This document shows, piece by piece, positions 35,142 through 54,815 of a stretch of 64,000 nt of DNA. The stretch is taken from NCBI GenBank assembly GCA_965205155.1, contig OZ242033.1:620001-684000 (forward strand). Reading direction: 5' to 3'. The notes beneath the pieces are model-generated. The model was given only the letters and a program-made list of their open reading frames with translations. It ran no database searches and was not told where the DNA came from. A program made the position numbers and the translations under genes. The first letter of the stretch is position 1. Each line of letters opens with the position of its first letter. This DNA comes from Aldehydirespirator sp965205155. Its GTDB lineage: Bacteria > Actinomycetota > Acidimicrobiia > Acidimicrobiales > Aldehydirespiratoraceae.

Positions 35142-36101
35142 TCACCCGAAGAAGGAGGCGGTGAGCACCTCATGGTTGATGAACCCCGCGCTGAAGGTCC
35201 GGCCGCTGGCCAGGTTGGTGAGGTGGATCTCGGCGGGGGAGTGCAGCTCTATGGGGATCTCGTAGAAGTCCCGCCCGGCGTCCTCGTAGATCTCGATGAA
35301 GGGGCGTCCGTAGGCGGAGCTGGCCATCGACACCACCCGGTCGACGATCTCGGCGCACTGGGCGTCGTCGCCGTCGACGGTCACGTTGGAGATGCCGCCG
35401 TACAGCAGGCTGTCGTTGATGCGGCCCATCGAGATCAGGTCGTCGTCCACCAGGGGCGGCACCACCCCCAGGCCGTAGGCGCAGCGCAGGCCGCGCAGGT
35501 CCATGCCCTCCTCGGCGAGGCGGTGTATGGACTGCTCCACGATGCGGGCCGCCACCTGCACCGCGGTCACGAGGCTCCGGTTCGGCGCGAACAGCACGTA
35601 GAGGTCGCTGGGGGCTACCCGGCACGCCGAGGCGATCATGTCGGCTATGGCCACCGGGATCGGCTCGGAGGTCTGGATGGCCACCACCGACTCGTGATGG
35701 TCGTCGCGGTAGTCGATCCACTCGAAGTAGTGGTCCAGGCTGTCGCGGTTCAGGGCCCGTCCCGGTCCGGCCAGGATGGCGGCGTGCTCGGTGCCGGGCG
35801 CCTGCAGGCGCCAGCCCGCGATCTGCGACGCCACGCAGGCCTCGATGGGGTGGTCGATCATCACCCGCACCGCAGTGAGCATCCGCCCGTCCAGATCGAA
35901 GGGTTCGTAGCTGACGATGCCCAGCCCCCCCAGGCTGACCAGGGTGTAGAGCTGGGCGGCCCGCCAGCCTCCCCTGGCCTCGAGGCCCATGTCGATGACG
36001 GTGGCTCCGTTGTGGAGCCGGTCCACGGACACGCCCAGCGCGTCGGCCTCGTCCAGGATGAGCCGCACCGTCTTCATGGCCTCGCGGTTGACGCTGATCA
36101 T
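35142..36101 (-). CDS. mch: Methenyltetrahydromethanopterin cyclohydrolase homologue
   Basis: A 319-residue protein starting MISVNREAMKTVRLILDEAD after AGGAGG. Mch features along its length: DRLHNGATVIDMGLEARGGW, TLVSLGGLGIVS, DHPIEACVASQIAGWRL, ILAGPGRAL, LYVLFAPNRSLVTAVQVAAR, MGRINDSLLYGGI, YGRPFIEIYEDAGRDFYEI and SPAEIHLTNLASGRTFSAG. Mch hydrolyses methenyl-H4MPT to formyl-H4MPT in formaldehyde oxidation by methylotrophs and in methanogens. The match is by pattern, and substitution at active residues cannot be checked here. It sits inside a demethylase-type operon, where released formaldehyde would be its source. Such genes are unusual in actinobacteria, which mostly use mycothiol. Confidence 0.85.
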   Translation of the reverse strand: MISVNREAMKTVRLILDEADALGVSVDRLHNGATVIDMGLEARGGWRAAQLYTLVSLGGLGIVSYEPFDLDGRMLTAVRVMIDHPIEACVASQIAGWRLQAPGTEHAAILAGPGRALNRDSLDHYFEWIDYRDDHHESVVAIQTSEPIPVAIADMIASACRVAPSDLYVLFAPNRSLVTAVQVAARIVEQSIHRLAEEGMDLRGLRCAYGLGVVPPLVDDDLISMGRINDSLLYGGISNVTVDGDDAQCAEIVDRVVSMASSAYGRPFIEIYEDAGRDFYEIPIELHSPAEIHLTNLASGRTFSAGFINHEVLTASFFG

Positions 36102-36132
36102 GGCTGCCTCCTGCTGCCGGTGCGGGTCTGCC

Positions 36133-36915
36133 TCAGGCGGGGGTGGACTCGCGGGCGCCCAGGGCTGCGTCGACCGGGAGGATGGCGCCGTTGAGGTAGC
36201 TGGCCTCGGGCGAGGCCGCGAACAGGATGGCCGCGGTGACCTCCTCCGGCCGCCCGAAGCGTCCCTCGGGGATGTGGCGCTGGATGGCGGTCTGCAGGTC
36301 GGGGTCACGCATCCCGGCCAGCAGGGCCTCGGTGGCTATGAGCCCGGGCGCCACCGCGTTGACCCTCACGCCCTTGGGGCCCAACTCCAGGGCCATGGCC
36401 CGGGTCAGCCCCTCGACCGCACCCTTCGACGCGATGTAGGCACAGCGGTTGACCACCGCCAGCCGGGCCAGGATCGAGCTGACGTGAACGATGGCGCCGC
36501 GGCCCCGCTCGACCATGCCCGGTGCCACCAGCCGGCTCAGCTGCAGCAGACCCCTCACGTTGGCCCGCCAGACCGTGTCGAAGGCCTCGAGGGACAGGTC
36601 GAACATCGAGGAGCGGTCGATGAGGGCGGCGTTGTTGACCAGGATCGACACCGCTCCCAGCGAGGCCTCGACATCGGAAGCGAGCCGGCCGACGTCGGCC
36701 TCGTTGCCGATGTCGGCCTGGAACACCTCGGCCGTCCCGCCGGCATCGGCGATGGCCTGCCGGGTGGCGTCAGCTCCGTCGGCGTCGCTGCGGTAGTTGA
36801 CCGCGACCCGGGCGCCCTCGGCCGCGAAGGCTCGAGCGGTGGCCGCGCCGATGCCCCTGGATGAGCCGGTCACCAGGACGGTGTCGCCTTCGAAGCGGTC
36901 GGGTCTCACGATCAT
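36133..36915 (-). CDS. Short-chain dehydrogenase/reductase
   Basis: A 260-residue SDR with VTGSSRGIGAATARAFAAEG, VNNAALIDRSSM, the active site HVSSILARLAVVNRCAYIAS plus K, and NAVAPGLIATEA. Close to FabG/glucose-dehydrogenase types. ATG at 36915 overlaps the lipoyl gene stop by four bases. Its neighbours suggest it handles the alcohol or ketone between the Rieske and E1 steps. Confidence 0.88.
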   Translation of the reverse strand: MIVRPDRFEGDTVLVTGSSRGIGAATARAFAAEGARVAVNYRSDADGADATRQAIADAGGTAEVFQADIGNEADVGRLASDVEASLGAVSILVNNAALIDRSSMFDLSLEAFDTVWRANVRGLLQLSRLVAPGMVERGRGAIVHVSSILARLAVVNRCAYIASKGAVEGLTRAMALELGPKGVRVNAVAPGLIATEALLAGMRDPDLQTAIQRHIPEGRFGRPEEVTAAILFAASPEASYLNGAILPVDAALGARESTPA

Positions 36916-37181
36916 CCCCCTCCGATGGCCGCAGCCTCGGCCTCGTTGTCGGCGATGACGGCCAGCACTGTGCCGACGTCGACGGTCTCGTCCTCGTCTA
37001 CGAGTATCCGGGCCACCACGCCGGCGCACGGCGCCTCCAGCTCGTTCTCCACCTTCTCGGTCTCCACCTCCGCGATCACCTCGCCCTCCACGACGTGTTC
37101 GCCCTCGTCGACGTACCAGGCCACGACGGTGCCGTCCTCCATCGTCAGCCCCCACTTGGGCAGGATCACATCAGTGGCCAT
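36912..37181 (-). CDS. Stand-alone lipoyl-domain protein
   Basis: Only 89 residues, comprising one lipoyl domain: DVILPKWGLTMEDGTVVAWY, EGEVIAEVETEKVENELEAP with the lipoylated Lys in TEKVE, and GTVLAVIAD. No E3-binding or catalytic acyltransferase domain follows, and no complete E2 or E3 gene lies nearby. It follows E1 beta by 25 bases and overlaps the next SDR. It may serve as a swinging arm for the E1 pair while E2/E3 are supplied elsewhere. Confidence 0.88.
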   Translation of the reverse strand: MATDVILPKWGLTMEDGTVVAWYVDEGEHVVEGEVIAEVETEKVENELEAPCAGVVARILVDEDETVDVGTVLAVIADNEAEAAAIGGG

Positions 37182-37206
37182 TCAGATCTCCTCGTGCATC
37201 GTGTGG

Positions 37207-39229
<2,023 letters not shown>

Positions 39230-39230
<1 letters not shown>

Positions 39231-39904
39231 TAAGTCTCCTTCGTGTTGGCGATGAACTCCGCCCAGGGGATGCGGGGCAGGTGGTAGGCGCCATCGTCCA
39301 CCGTGCGGAGGAAGGTACGCAAGCCGAGCCGACCGATGGGTCCGAGCCTCAGAGCGTCGATGCGGCCCCTCTCGTCGCAGACGGCCGCGTCGTAGGCCGC
39401 CCACACCACTTCGGCGATCACCAGATGGACCTCTCCGAACGGCAGGCCCGGCGTGCCTAAGTCCACCACCTGGCGCACTTCGCACTCCAGCCGGGCCAGC
39501 GCTTCGCCGATGGCCGGCGATGTCACCCTTGTGGCCGGCACGGGGGTCCACCCGGCCAGCTCGAACTCGTCGACCTCGCTGGGAGCCTCCATGGCGACCG
39601 TCTCGATCCGGTCGCGGAATGCCTCAGTGGTGACGTTGATGACGAAGTCGCCGCTGGCCATGGCGTTGGTGTAGGTGTCCTTGAGCTCCCCGCTCTCGCG
39701 CAGGCCCATGGTGATGCCCACCAGCATGGGATCGCCGGTGATGGGCAGGTAGTAGCTCATGGGCGCGATGTTGTTGACCCCTTCGGGGCTGCGGGTCGAG
39801 ACCATGGCGATGGGGCGGGGCACCACCAGTTGCGACAGCATGTACTGCCGCTCCATCGGCGGGTGCTCGGCCGGGTCGAAGACGACGGTGCGCTCAGGGT
39901 CCAC
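39230..39904 (-). CDS. Flavin-reductase-like FMN-binding protein
   Basis: About 224 residues of the split-barrel flavin reductase family: LVVPRPIAMVSTRSPEGVNN, NIAPMSYYLPITGDPM and AMASGDFVINVTTEAFRDRI. The GTG at 39904 is the best start after the preceding stop at 39958; an ATG 17 codons later is possible. It could supply electrons to the Rieske oxygenase encoded just upstream, though family members may also be independent oxidoreductases. Confidence 0.75.
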
Positions 39905-39957
39905 GGGTGCTGGTCGCAGTCCTCGTCTCGTGGCGCCGTCGGTGAGGCGGGGGCTGA

Positions 39958-41127
39958 TCAGGCGCCGTTGGCGGGCCAGTGCTCGCGGTAGCGCTTCACC
40001 AGCCAGCGGTTGAACTGGACCAGGGTCTCCTCCTGCCACGAGTAGCGGCCGCGCGGGGCGAGATGGGAGTTGAGCCCCATCTGGGTCATGGCGTCCACGT
40101 AGATGTCCTGCTGGTTGAAGTTGTTGACGCCCTCCTCGGCCGCCTTGAACAGGTAGTCGAAGAGGGGATCCTCCAGCGCCGACGGCTCCAGGCAGTAGCC
40201 GATCTGGATGGTGATGTGGCCGGCGTCCTGCGGGCTGATGATGAAGTAGGCCACCTCGTCGGGGACGATGGCCAGAGCCAGGGTGGGCGGGATCAGCACG
40301 AAGCCGCCCCGCTTGCGCTGCTCTTCGGTGAGATTCGAGAACACGGGGAGGATGCAGCGCTGGGTGGGATTGAAGGAGCTGTCGATGTCGGTGAAGTGCT
40401 GGATCCGGCCGATGGCGCCGTCGGTGTCGTCCCAGGGCAGGAAGTCGTTCATGTGGCTGGGGGCGAAGGTCTGCAGCGGCCCGTGGAGCCGGCTGGCGTG
40501 GTAGGGGTCGTTGAAGTTCTCCATCATGACCTTCCAGTTCCACGGCAGGTCGGGAATCGTCTTGCCCTCCAATGTTGTGGTCGACTCCAGGCCGTAGTTG
40601 GTGAGCATGGCGTCGATCTTGGTCATGGTCGGACCGAACGGCCGGGCGTTGCGGTCGAAGTTGGCCATGATGAACCCCTGCCAGATCTCCACCTTGAGTT
40701 GCGGGAGCGGATGATCGGTCCGGTCGAAGCCGGCGGCCCGGTCCATGGCCGGCGCGCCCAGCAGAGCGCCGTCCAGTCCGTAGGACCAGTGGTGGTAGGG
40801 GCAGGTGAAGCGGCGGCAGTTGCCGGACCCCTCCGCGATCACCATGCCCCGGTGGCGGCACACGGCCGACATCACCCGCAGCTCGCCGTCGGAGTCCCGG
40901 GCGGCTATCAGCGGCTCGCCCGCGATGGTGATGCAGCGGAAGTCCCCCGGCTCGGGCAGCTGGTCGATCCGGCCCACGCACAGCCACTCCCGCTGGAAGA
41001 TGGCCCGCCGCTCGAACTCGTAGAACTCCGCCGACGTGTACAGGACGGGCGGCAGCAGCCGGGCCTCGTCCACCGGCCCCACGGAGGAGCCGAAGCTGTC
41101 CAGAAGGTCGCCGGTCAGCACTGTCAT
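39958..41127 (-). CDS. Rieske non-haem iron oxygenase, alpha subunit
   Basis: A 389-residue protein with Rieske ligands C90/H92 (CRHRGM) and C109/H112 (CPYHHW) and an iron site with MMENFNDPYHASRLHG. It is about the same length as, and similar to, the Rieske protein at 26232. First gene of the nine-gene operon; ATG at 41127 follows GGAGA. Likely an N-demethylase or ring hydroxylase. If a demethylase, formaldehyde would feed the Mch homologue downstream. Confidence 0.9.
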   Translation of the reverse strand: MTVLTGDLLDSFGSSVGPVDEARLLPPVLYTSAEFYEFERRAIFQREWLCVGRIDQLPEPGDFRCITIAGEPLIAARDSDGELRVMSAVCRHRGMVIAEGSGNCRRFTCPYHHWSYGLDGALLGAPAMDRAAGFDRTDHPLPQLKVEIWQGFIMANFDRNARPFGPTMTKIDAMLTNYGLESTTTLEGKTIPDLPWNWKVMMENFNDPYHASRLHGPLQTFAPSHMNDFLPWDDTDGAIGRIQHFTDIDSSFNPTQRCILPVFSNLTEEQRKRGGFVLIPPTLALAIVPDEVAYFIISPQDAGHITIQIGYCLEPSALEDPLFDYLFKAAEEGVNNFNQQDIYVDAMTQMGLNSHLAPRGRYSWQEETLVQFNRWLVKRYREHWPANGA

Positions 41128-41261
41128 GGCTCGTGTCTCCGCTAGGTCTGAGCGCGTGGCGGGATGATGTCCCTTGCCGCTGAACCTAGTTCGTCGGCTC
41201 AAGCCGCCATATATCGGGAGCGCTGGCCCGCATGTCGAGTTGGGGAGAGGTGGGCTTCTGC

Positions 41262-41462
41262 CTAGACGACTAGGGCGACGGTGACCAGCGCTCCTGCGAA
41301 CGCCGCGACCATTATCAGCGCGACCCTCATCATCGTCTTGGTCAGCTCCGCAATCTCCTTGTGCAGTTCGGCGATCAGTCTCGACTCCAGCACCTGCAAG
41401 TCCTTGGTTGTGGCCAGCGTGTCCGTCGGCACGGCCGGCGAGGGCATGTCTGCGGCTGCCAT
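41262..41462 (-). CDS. Small coiled-coil membrane protein
   Basis: A 66-residue protein: residues about 18-43 are a charged helix (TKDLQVLESRLIAELHKEIA) and residues about 45-66 one membrane helix to the C-terminus. The pattern matches DUF1640/CCDC90-like small proteins in general. The ATG at 41462 follows GAGAGGGG. An AT-rich stretch upstream (41496-41550) probably holds its promoter. Function unknown. Confidence 0.6.
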   Translation of the reverse strand: MAAADMPSPAVPTDTLATTKDLQVLESRLIAELHKEIAELTKTMMRVALIMVAAFAGALVTVALVV

Positions 41463-41555
41463 CTCATCAACCCCTCTCAGACTCGTGGTGATCAATGCTC
41501 ATGTTGGTCAGTTTAGATGGTAATATAACATGAATCATGAAAATGTATTCGTAGC

Positions 41556-43166
41556 TCAATCGATGTTGGAAGTCGTAGCCTCCTGGAGGGCCGTGCCGAT
41601 CTGCAGGCACAGGGCGTCAGCGTGGGGCGGGGCGACTATCTGGACGGCCGCGGGGCGGCCCTCGTCGAGTCCGGCCGGCACAACCAGCGCGGGGTTGCCG
41701 GTGACGTTGAACGGAAGGAAGTTGCGGGCGACCTTGTCGAGCCAGAGCCGGTCGCCGTCATCGAAGAAGGTGGCCGGGTCGGGCGCGGAGGTCGGCGTGG
41801 CCGCGCTGACCAGTACGTCCACCCGATCGAACACCGCGTCGAGATCGGCCTGCACCAGACTGCGAGCCCGAAGCGCCCGCAAGTAGTCGGAGGCGCTGGT
41901 TCGTGCCCCGGCTGCGAGCCGGCAGGCGGCTGAGGGAGTGAACTCTTCGATGCGGTGAAGGTTGCCGGTGTGATGCGCGGCGAACTCCACCACCGTGATG
42001 ACCCAGGCGATGATGCCGGCCAGCTCGGCGTGAGGGAACGGGACAGGCACGACGGTGCAGCCGAGGTCCTCGAGTTGGGCGAGCGCATCTGACAGGGCCT
42101 GGGCCACCCTCGGTGAGGAGCCCTCGGGCAGCCATCCGGCGGGGACCCCGACGCGCAGACCCTGCACCGGAGGCCCGATGGCCCGGTAGTCGGGTACCGC
42201 GCTGTCCGACGAGTACGGGTCGGCCTGGTTGCCGCCTGCGACAACGCTCAGCACCAACCCCAGATCCTCGACGGTGCGGGCCATGGGACCCGCATGGTCC
42301 AGCGTCCAGGACACCCCGAAGACGCCGTCGCGGGGCACCCGACCGAACGTCGGCTTCAGCCCATTCACACCGCAGTACGACGACGGCACCCGGATCGAGC
42401 CGCCGGTATCGGTGCCGAGTGCCACACAGAAGAACCCGGCCGCCAGTCCGGCGGCGGAGCCCGAGGAGCTTCCTCCTGCCCAGCGGCCGGGCGCGCTCGG
42501 GTTTCTCACGCCGTTGCCGGTCTCGTCGCCGAAGGCGAACTCCGGCGTGGTGGTCTTTCCCACGATGATCGCGCCCGCATCCCGGAGACGAGCCACGACG
42601 GTGGCGTCGGATGCCGGAACATGGTCGGCGAACAGTGTCGATCCGGCCGCGGTGCGCAGCCCCCGGGTGTTGATGATGTCCTTCACTCCGATGGGGACGC
42701 CCTCCAGCGGCCCGGCGCTGCCCTCTCGCCAGCGACTGGCCGAGCGCGCCGCCTGGTCCCGGGCGGTGCCGTCAAGGGTGACCACCGCTCCGATGGCGGC
42801 GCCGTCGCCGTTGATCCGGGCCAGACAGGCGTCGATCACCTCGACCGGGTCGAACGCGCCGGTCCGGTAACCCTCCAGCAGCGCCGCCGCGCTGAGGTCG
42901 GACAGGTCCCCACCGCCGAACTTCGGCGGTGATCCTGCGGCCTCGCCACTTCGAGGTTGGAGCCCGCCGGAATCCGGATCGGCATCGGACAACCAGCGGT
43001 CGGCCGCCGCGGGACCGACAGTGTCGGGGAACGGCTCGCTCAGCGAGCGCAGCCCGGCAAGCTTGTCGCCCAGGGTGGCCTGGGACGCCGCGGCTGCAGC
43101 CAGGATCTCCGCGGGGATCTCGGCGCTTCCGTCCGTGACCGGCCAACTGTCGGCCGCCGCGGTCAC
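41556..43166 (-). CDS. Amidase signature enzyme
   Basis: A 536-residue amidase: VPIGVKDIINTRGLRTAAGS (catalytic Lys), RWAGGSSSGSAAGLAAGF (cis-Ser) and ALGTDTGGSIRVPSSYCGVN (nucleophile Ser). The first 95 residues are a non-conserved extension. A GTG at 43166 overlaps the PPTase stop. It hydrolyses an amide and may release or modify the polyketide product, or be unrelated to it. Confidence 0.87.
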   Translation of the reverse strand: MTAAADSWPVTDGSAEIPAEILAAAAASQATLGDKLAGLRSLSEPFPDTVGPAAADRWLSDADPDSGGLQPRSGEAAGSPPKFGGGDLSDLSAAALLEGYRTGAFDPVEVIDACLARINGDGAAIGAVVTLDGTARDQAARSASRWREGSAGPLEGVPIGVKDIINTRGLRTAAGSTLFADHVPASDATVVARLRDAGAIIVGKTTTPEFAFGDETGNGVRNPSAPGRWAGGSSSGSAAGLAAGFFCVALGTDTGGSIRVPSSYCGVNGLKPTFGRVPRDGVFGVSWTLDHAGPMARTVEDLGLVLSVVAGGNQADPYSSDSAVPDYRAIGPPVQGLRVGVPAGWLPEGSSPRVAQALSDALAQLEDLGCTVVPVPFPHAELAGIIAWVITVVEFAAHHTGNLHRIEEFTPSAACRLAAGARTSASDYLRALRARSLVQADLDAVFDRVDVLVSAATPTSAPDPATFFDDGDRLWLDKVARNFLPFNVTGNPALVVPAGLDEGRPAAVQIVAPPHADALCLQIGTALQEATTSNID

Positions 43167-43873
43167 CGACCGGCATCCTCGTAAGCGACCGCGGCCGCGA
43201 ACTCGTCGGTGCCGATGTTGTGGAGTCTCCAAGCGACGTCGGGCAGGTCAGCGAACCGGAAGCAGCCGCTCGCGGCACCGTCGCGCATGGCCGGCGGGAT
43301 CTCGAAGCGGGCGACATCCAATGACAGGCCCATACCGTGGGCCTTGCTCAGCGCTTCCTTCATCGTCCACAGATCGAAGAACAGCTCTAGTCGGCGCTGT
43401 CCCCGCACTGCGGCCAGCTCGCTCTGCTCGTTGGGCCCGAACACGGCCGCGATCAACTCTGCGACATTGGGATGGGGGATCCTCTCCTCGACGTCGACGC
43501 CTATCTCTCCTCCGGGCGAGAGCGCGATCAAGCCGTGGCGACCGCTATGGCTCACGTTGAAGCTGATCGGGGCCGGCCGGCCGCGTACGGTGGCCGACGG
43601 CTTGTTGTGCTCGGAGGCCTCGAAGGCGAGATGCTCGTTACGGCAATCGAGCCTGTGGCACAGCACCGACCGGAGCACGGCCCGACACAGCGTGAACCGC
43701 CGCCTGGGGCTGTCGTGCACGAACCGGTCCCGCCGCTGCTGTTCGTCGCGGTCCAGCCACCGTAAGGCGCCGTCCTCGTGCCCGCCGCCGGGCGACAGGT
43801 CTACGTGCAGTACCCGGATCTCATCGATGGCGCGGAACTGGCTGCACCAGTCGTCTGGCTCTCGCGCCTTCAC
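43163..43873 (-). CDS. Sfp-type 4'-phosphopantetheinyl transferase
   Basis: A 236-residue PPTase with ISFNVSHSGRHGLIALSPGG then EIGVDVEERIPH and WTMKEALSKAHGMGLSLD, the three family motifs. It attaches phosphopantetheine to the serine of carrier proteins such as the PKS ACP and the discrete ACP. GTG start at 43873, 54 bases after the ACP gene. Its presence makes the locus self-sufficient for activation. Confidence 0.92.
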   Translation of the reverse strand: MKAREPDDWCSQFRAIDEIRVLHVDLSPGGGHEDGALRWLDRDEQQRRDRFVHDSPRRRFTLCRAVLRSVLCHRLDCRNEHLAFEASEHNKPSATVRGRPAPISFNVSHSGRHGLIALSPGGEIGVDVEERIPHPNVAELIAAVFGPNEQSELAAVRGQRRLELFFDLWTMKEALSKAHGMGLSLDVARFEIPPAMRDGAASGCFRFADLPDVAWRLHNIGTDEFAAAVAYEDAGR

Positions 43874-43927
43874 AGGAATGGGCGCGAGGGTACTCTCCGG
43901 ACGGAGAGGAGCCCGAAGGTCTGCGGG

Positions 43928-44173
43928 TCAGCCCGAGTTGGCGTCGAGGTACGCGATCAGATCTCCCGGCGTGAGCAGCCCGGCGAACTCGTCGGCCGGA
44001 ATGTCGATGCCGAACTCCTCGCATACGAGCCGCCAGAACGCCACAACATCGGCGGAGCTGACGCCCGCATCGATGATGTTGAGGTCCAGTCTTATCGGCT
44101 GACCTTCGGACCTGCCCTCGATCTGCAGGTTGGCGTCCACAAGCGCTCGAATGCGTTCTTCGGTGGAGGACAT
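43928..44173 (-). CDS. Discrete acyl carrier protein
   Basis: An 81-residue four-helix carrier starting MSSTEERIRALVDANLQIEG. The expected DSL attachment motif reads VSSADVVAFW, with S39 or S40 as the likely phosphopantetheine site. It follows the PKS by 73 bases. Because the PKS ends in a ketosynthase lacking its own ACP, this protein may act as that domain's partner. Confidence 0.72.
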   Translation of the reverse strand: MSSTEERIRALVDANLQIEGRSEGQPIRLDLNIIDAGVSSADVVAFWRLVCEEFGIDIPADEFAGLLTPGDLIAYLDANSG

Positions 44174-44246
44174 CGGAGGGGTTCCTTTCTGTTACGTCTT
44201 GGGAGACCGCGGCAGCCTAGGGAGCCATCGATATCGCGTCAACCGG

Positions 44247-53877
<9,631 letters not shown>

Positions 53878-53885
<8 letters not shown>

Positions 53886-54783
53886 GGCCGGCCGGCTCCA
53901 GGAAGTCGCGCATGGCCGCCACGCACTCCACAGGCTGCTCCAACTGGAGGAAGTGCGTGGCGTCCGGGAGGAAGTCGTAGTCCACGGTCATCATGTCGCT
54001 CAGGTCCAGAGTCGGAAGGTACGAGTACGGCAGCGTCGGGTCGGCTCCGATCACCTTCGTGGGGCACTTCAGGGTCTCGAAATCGACGAGCACCGCGAAG
54101 ATCCGCGCATGGGCAATGATCTGCGCCTCATGCGCCCGCGGGCATCGCAACTCGAAGCCGGAGCCGTCCGCAGTCTCACGCAAAGTCGTCGTCGCCATCA
54201 AGTCCATCACACCGGGCACGGTGTGCTTGAATGTGGGCAGGAAGCCGAGAAGACTAATGAAGTCCTCTCTGGTCTTGAAGTTCGGCGCTCGTCGCTCCGC
54301 CATCCTGGCTGTCCGTTCGGCCGCCTCGTCGAATTCGTTGGTGGTCGCGCCCGGTTTGCGCAGGGGAGGATCGAACAGGATCAGGGCCGAGAACCGGCTC
54401 CCCTCGGTGGGCGACAGCAGGGGAGCGAACGACGAGACCGAGTGGAACACGCCCACCTGCGGCTTGGAGCCGTAGTGGTCGTCGATCGCGTCGAGGATCA
54501 GGTCATGGTCCTCCACGAAGGTCGGCACGGTGTGGTTCGCCAGAGGACTTACCGCGTTCCAGCCGTGGCTTCTCAGGTCATAGACCACAATGTCGAAGTC
54601 GTCGATCAGTTGCGACCAGAACGGGTAGTAGAGGTCTATCGACAGGCCATTGCCGTGGCACAGTATGAGCCGGGTGCCGTCCGGGTTGCCGTGACGGCGC
54701 ACAGTGATGACCGCCTCGTCGCCCATCCGGACCTCGTGGGCGGACAGAGGCACGGGTACGGCCCAGACGGCTTCTGACACCAT
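53878..54783 (-). CDS. Alpha/beta hydrolase, possible thioesterase for the PKS
   Basis: A 301-residue alpha/beta hydrolase: ILCHGNGLSIDLYYPFW (oxyanion), VVYDLRSHGWN, the nucleophile elbow VGVFHSVSSF and the final DATHFLQLEQP with the catalytic His. The elbow is FHSVS, lacking the usual glycines of GxSxG. It precedes the PKS and overlaps it by eight bases, so it is likely translated with it and may release the product or edit it. Confidence 0.82.
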
Positions 54784-54815
54784 CGATGCGATGGTAACGG
54801 ACGTAGGTCCGATCC

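Noticed and set aside
39905..40987. Extension of the flavin-reductase-like gene
   Set aside because: It reads through the Rieske gene in another frame with arginine-rich, low-complexity sequence.
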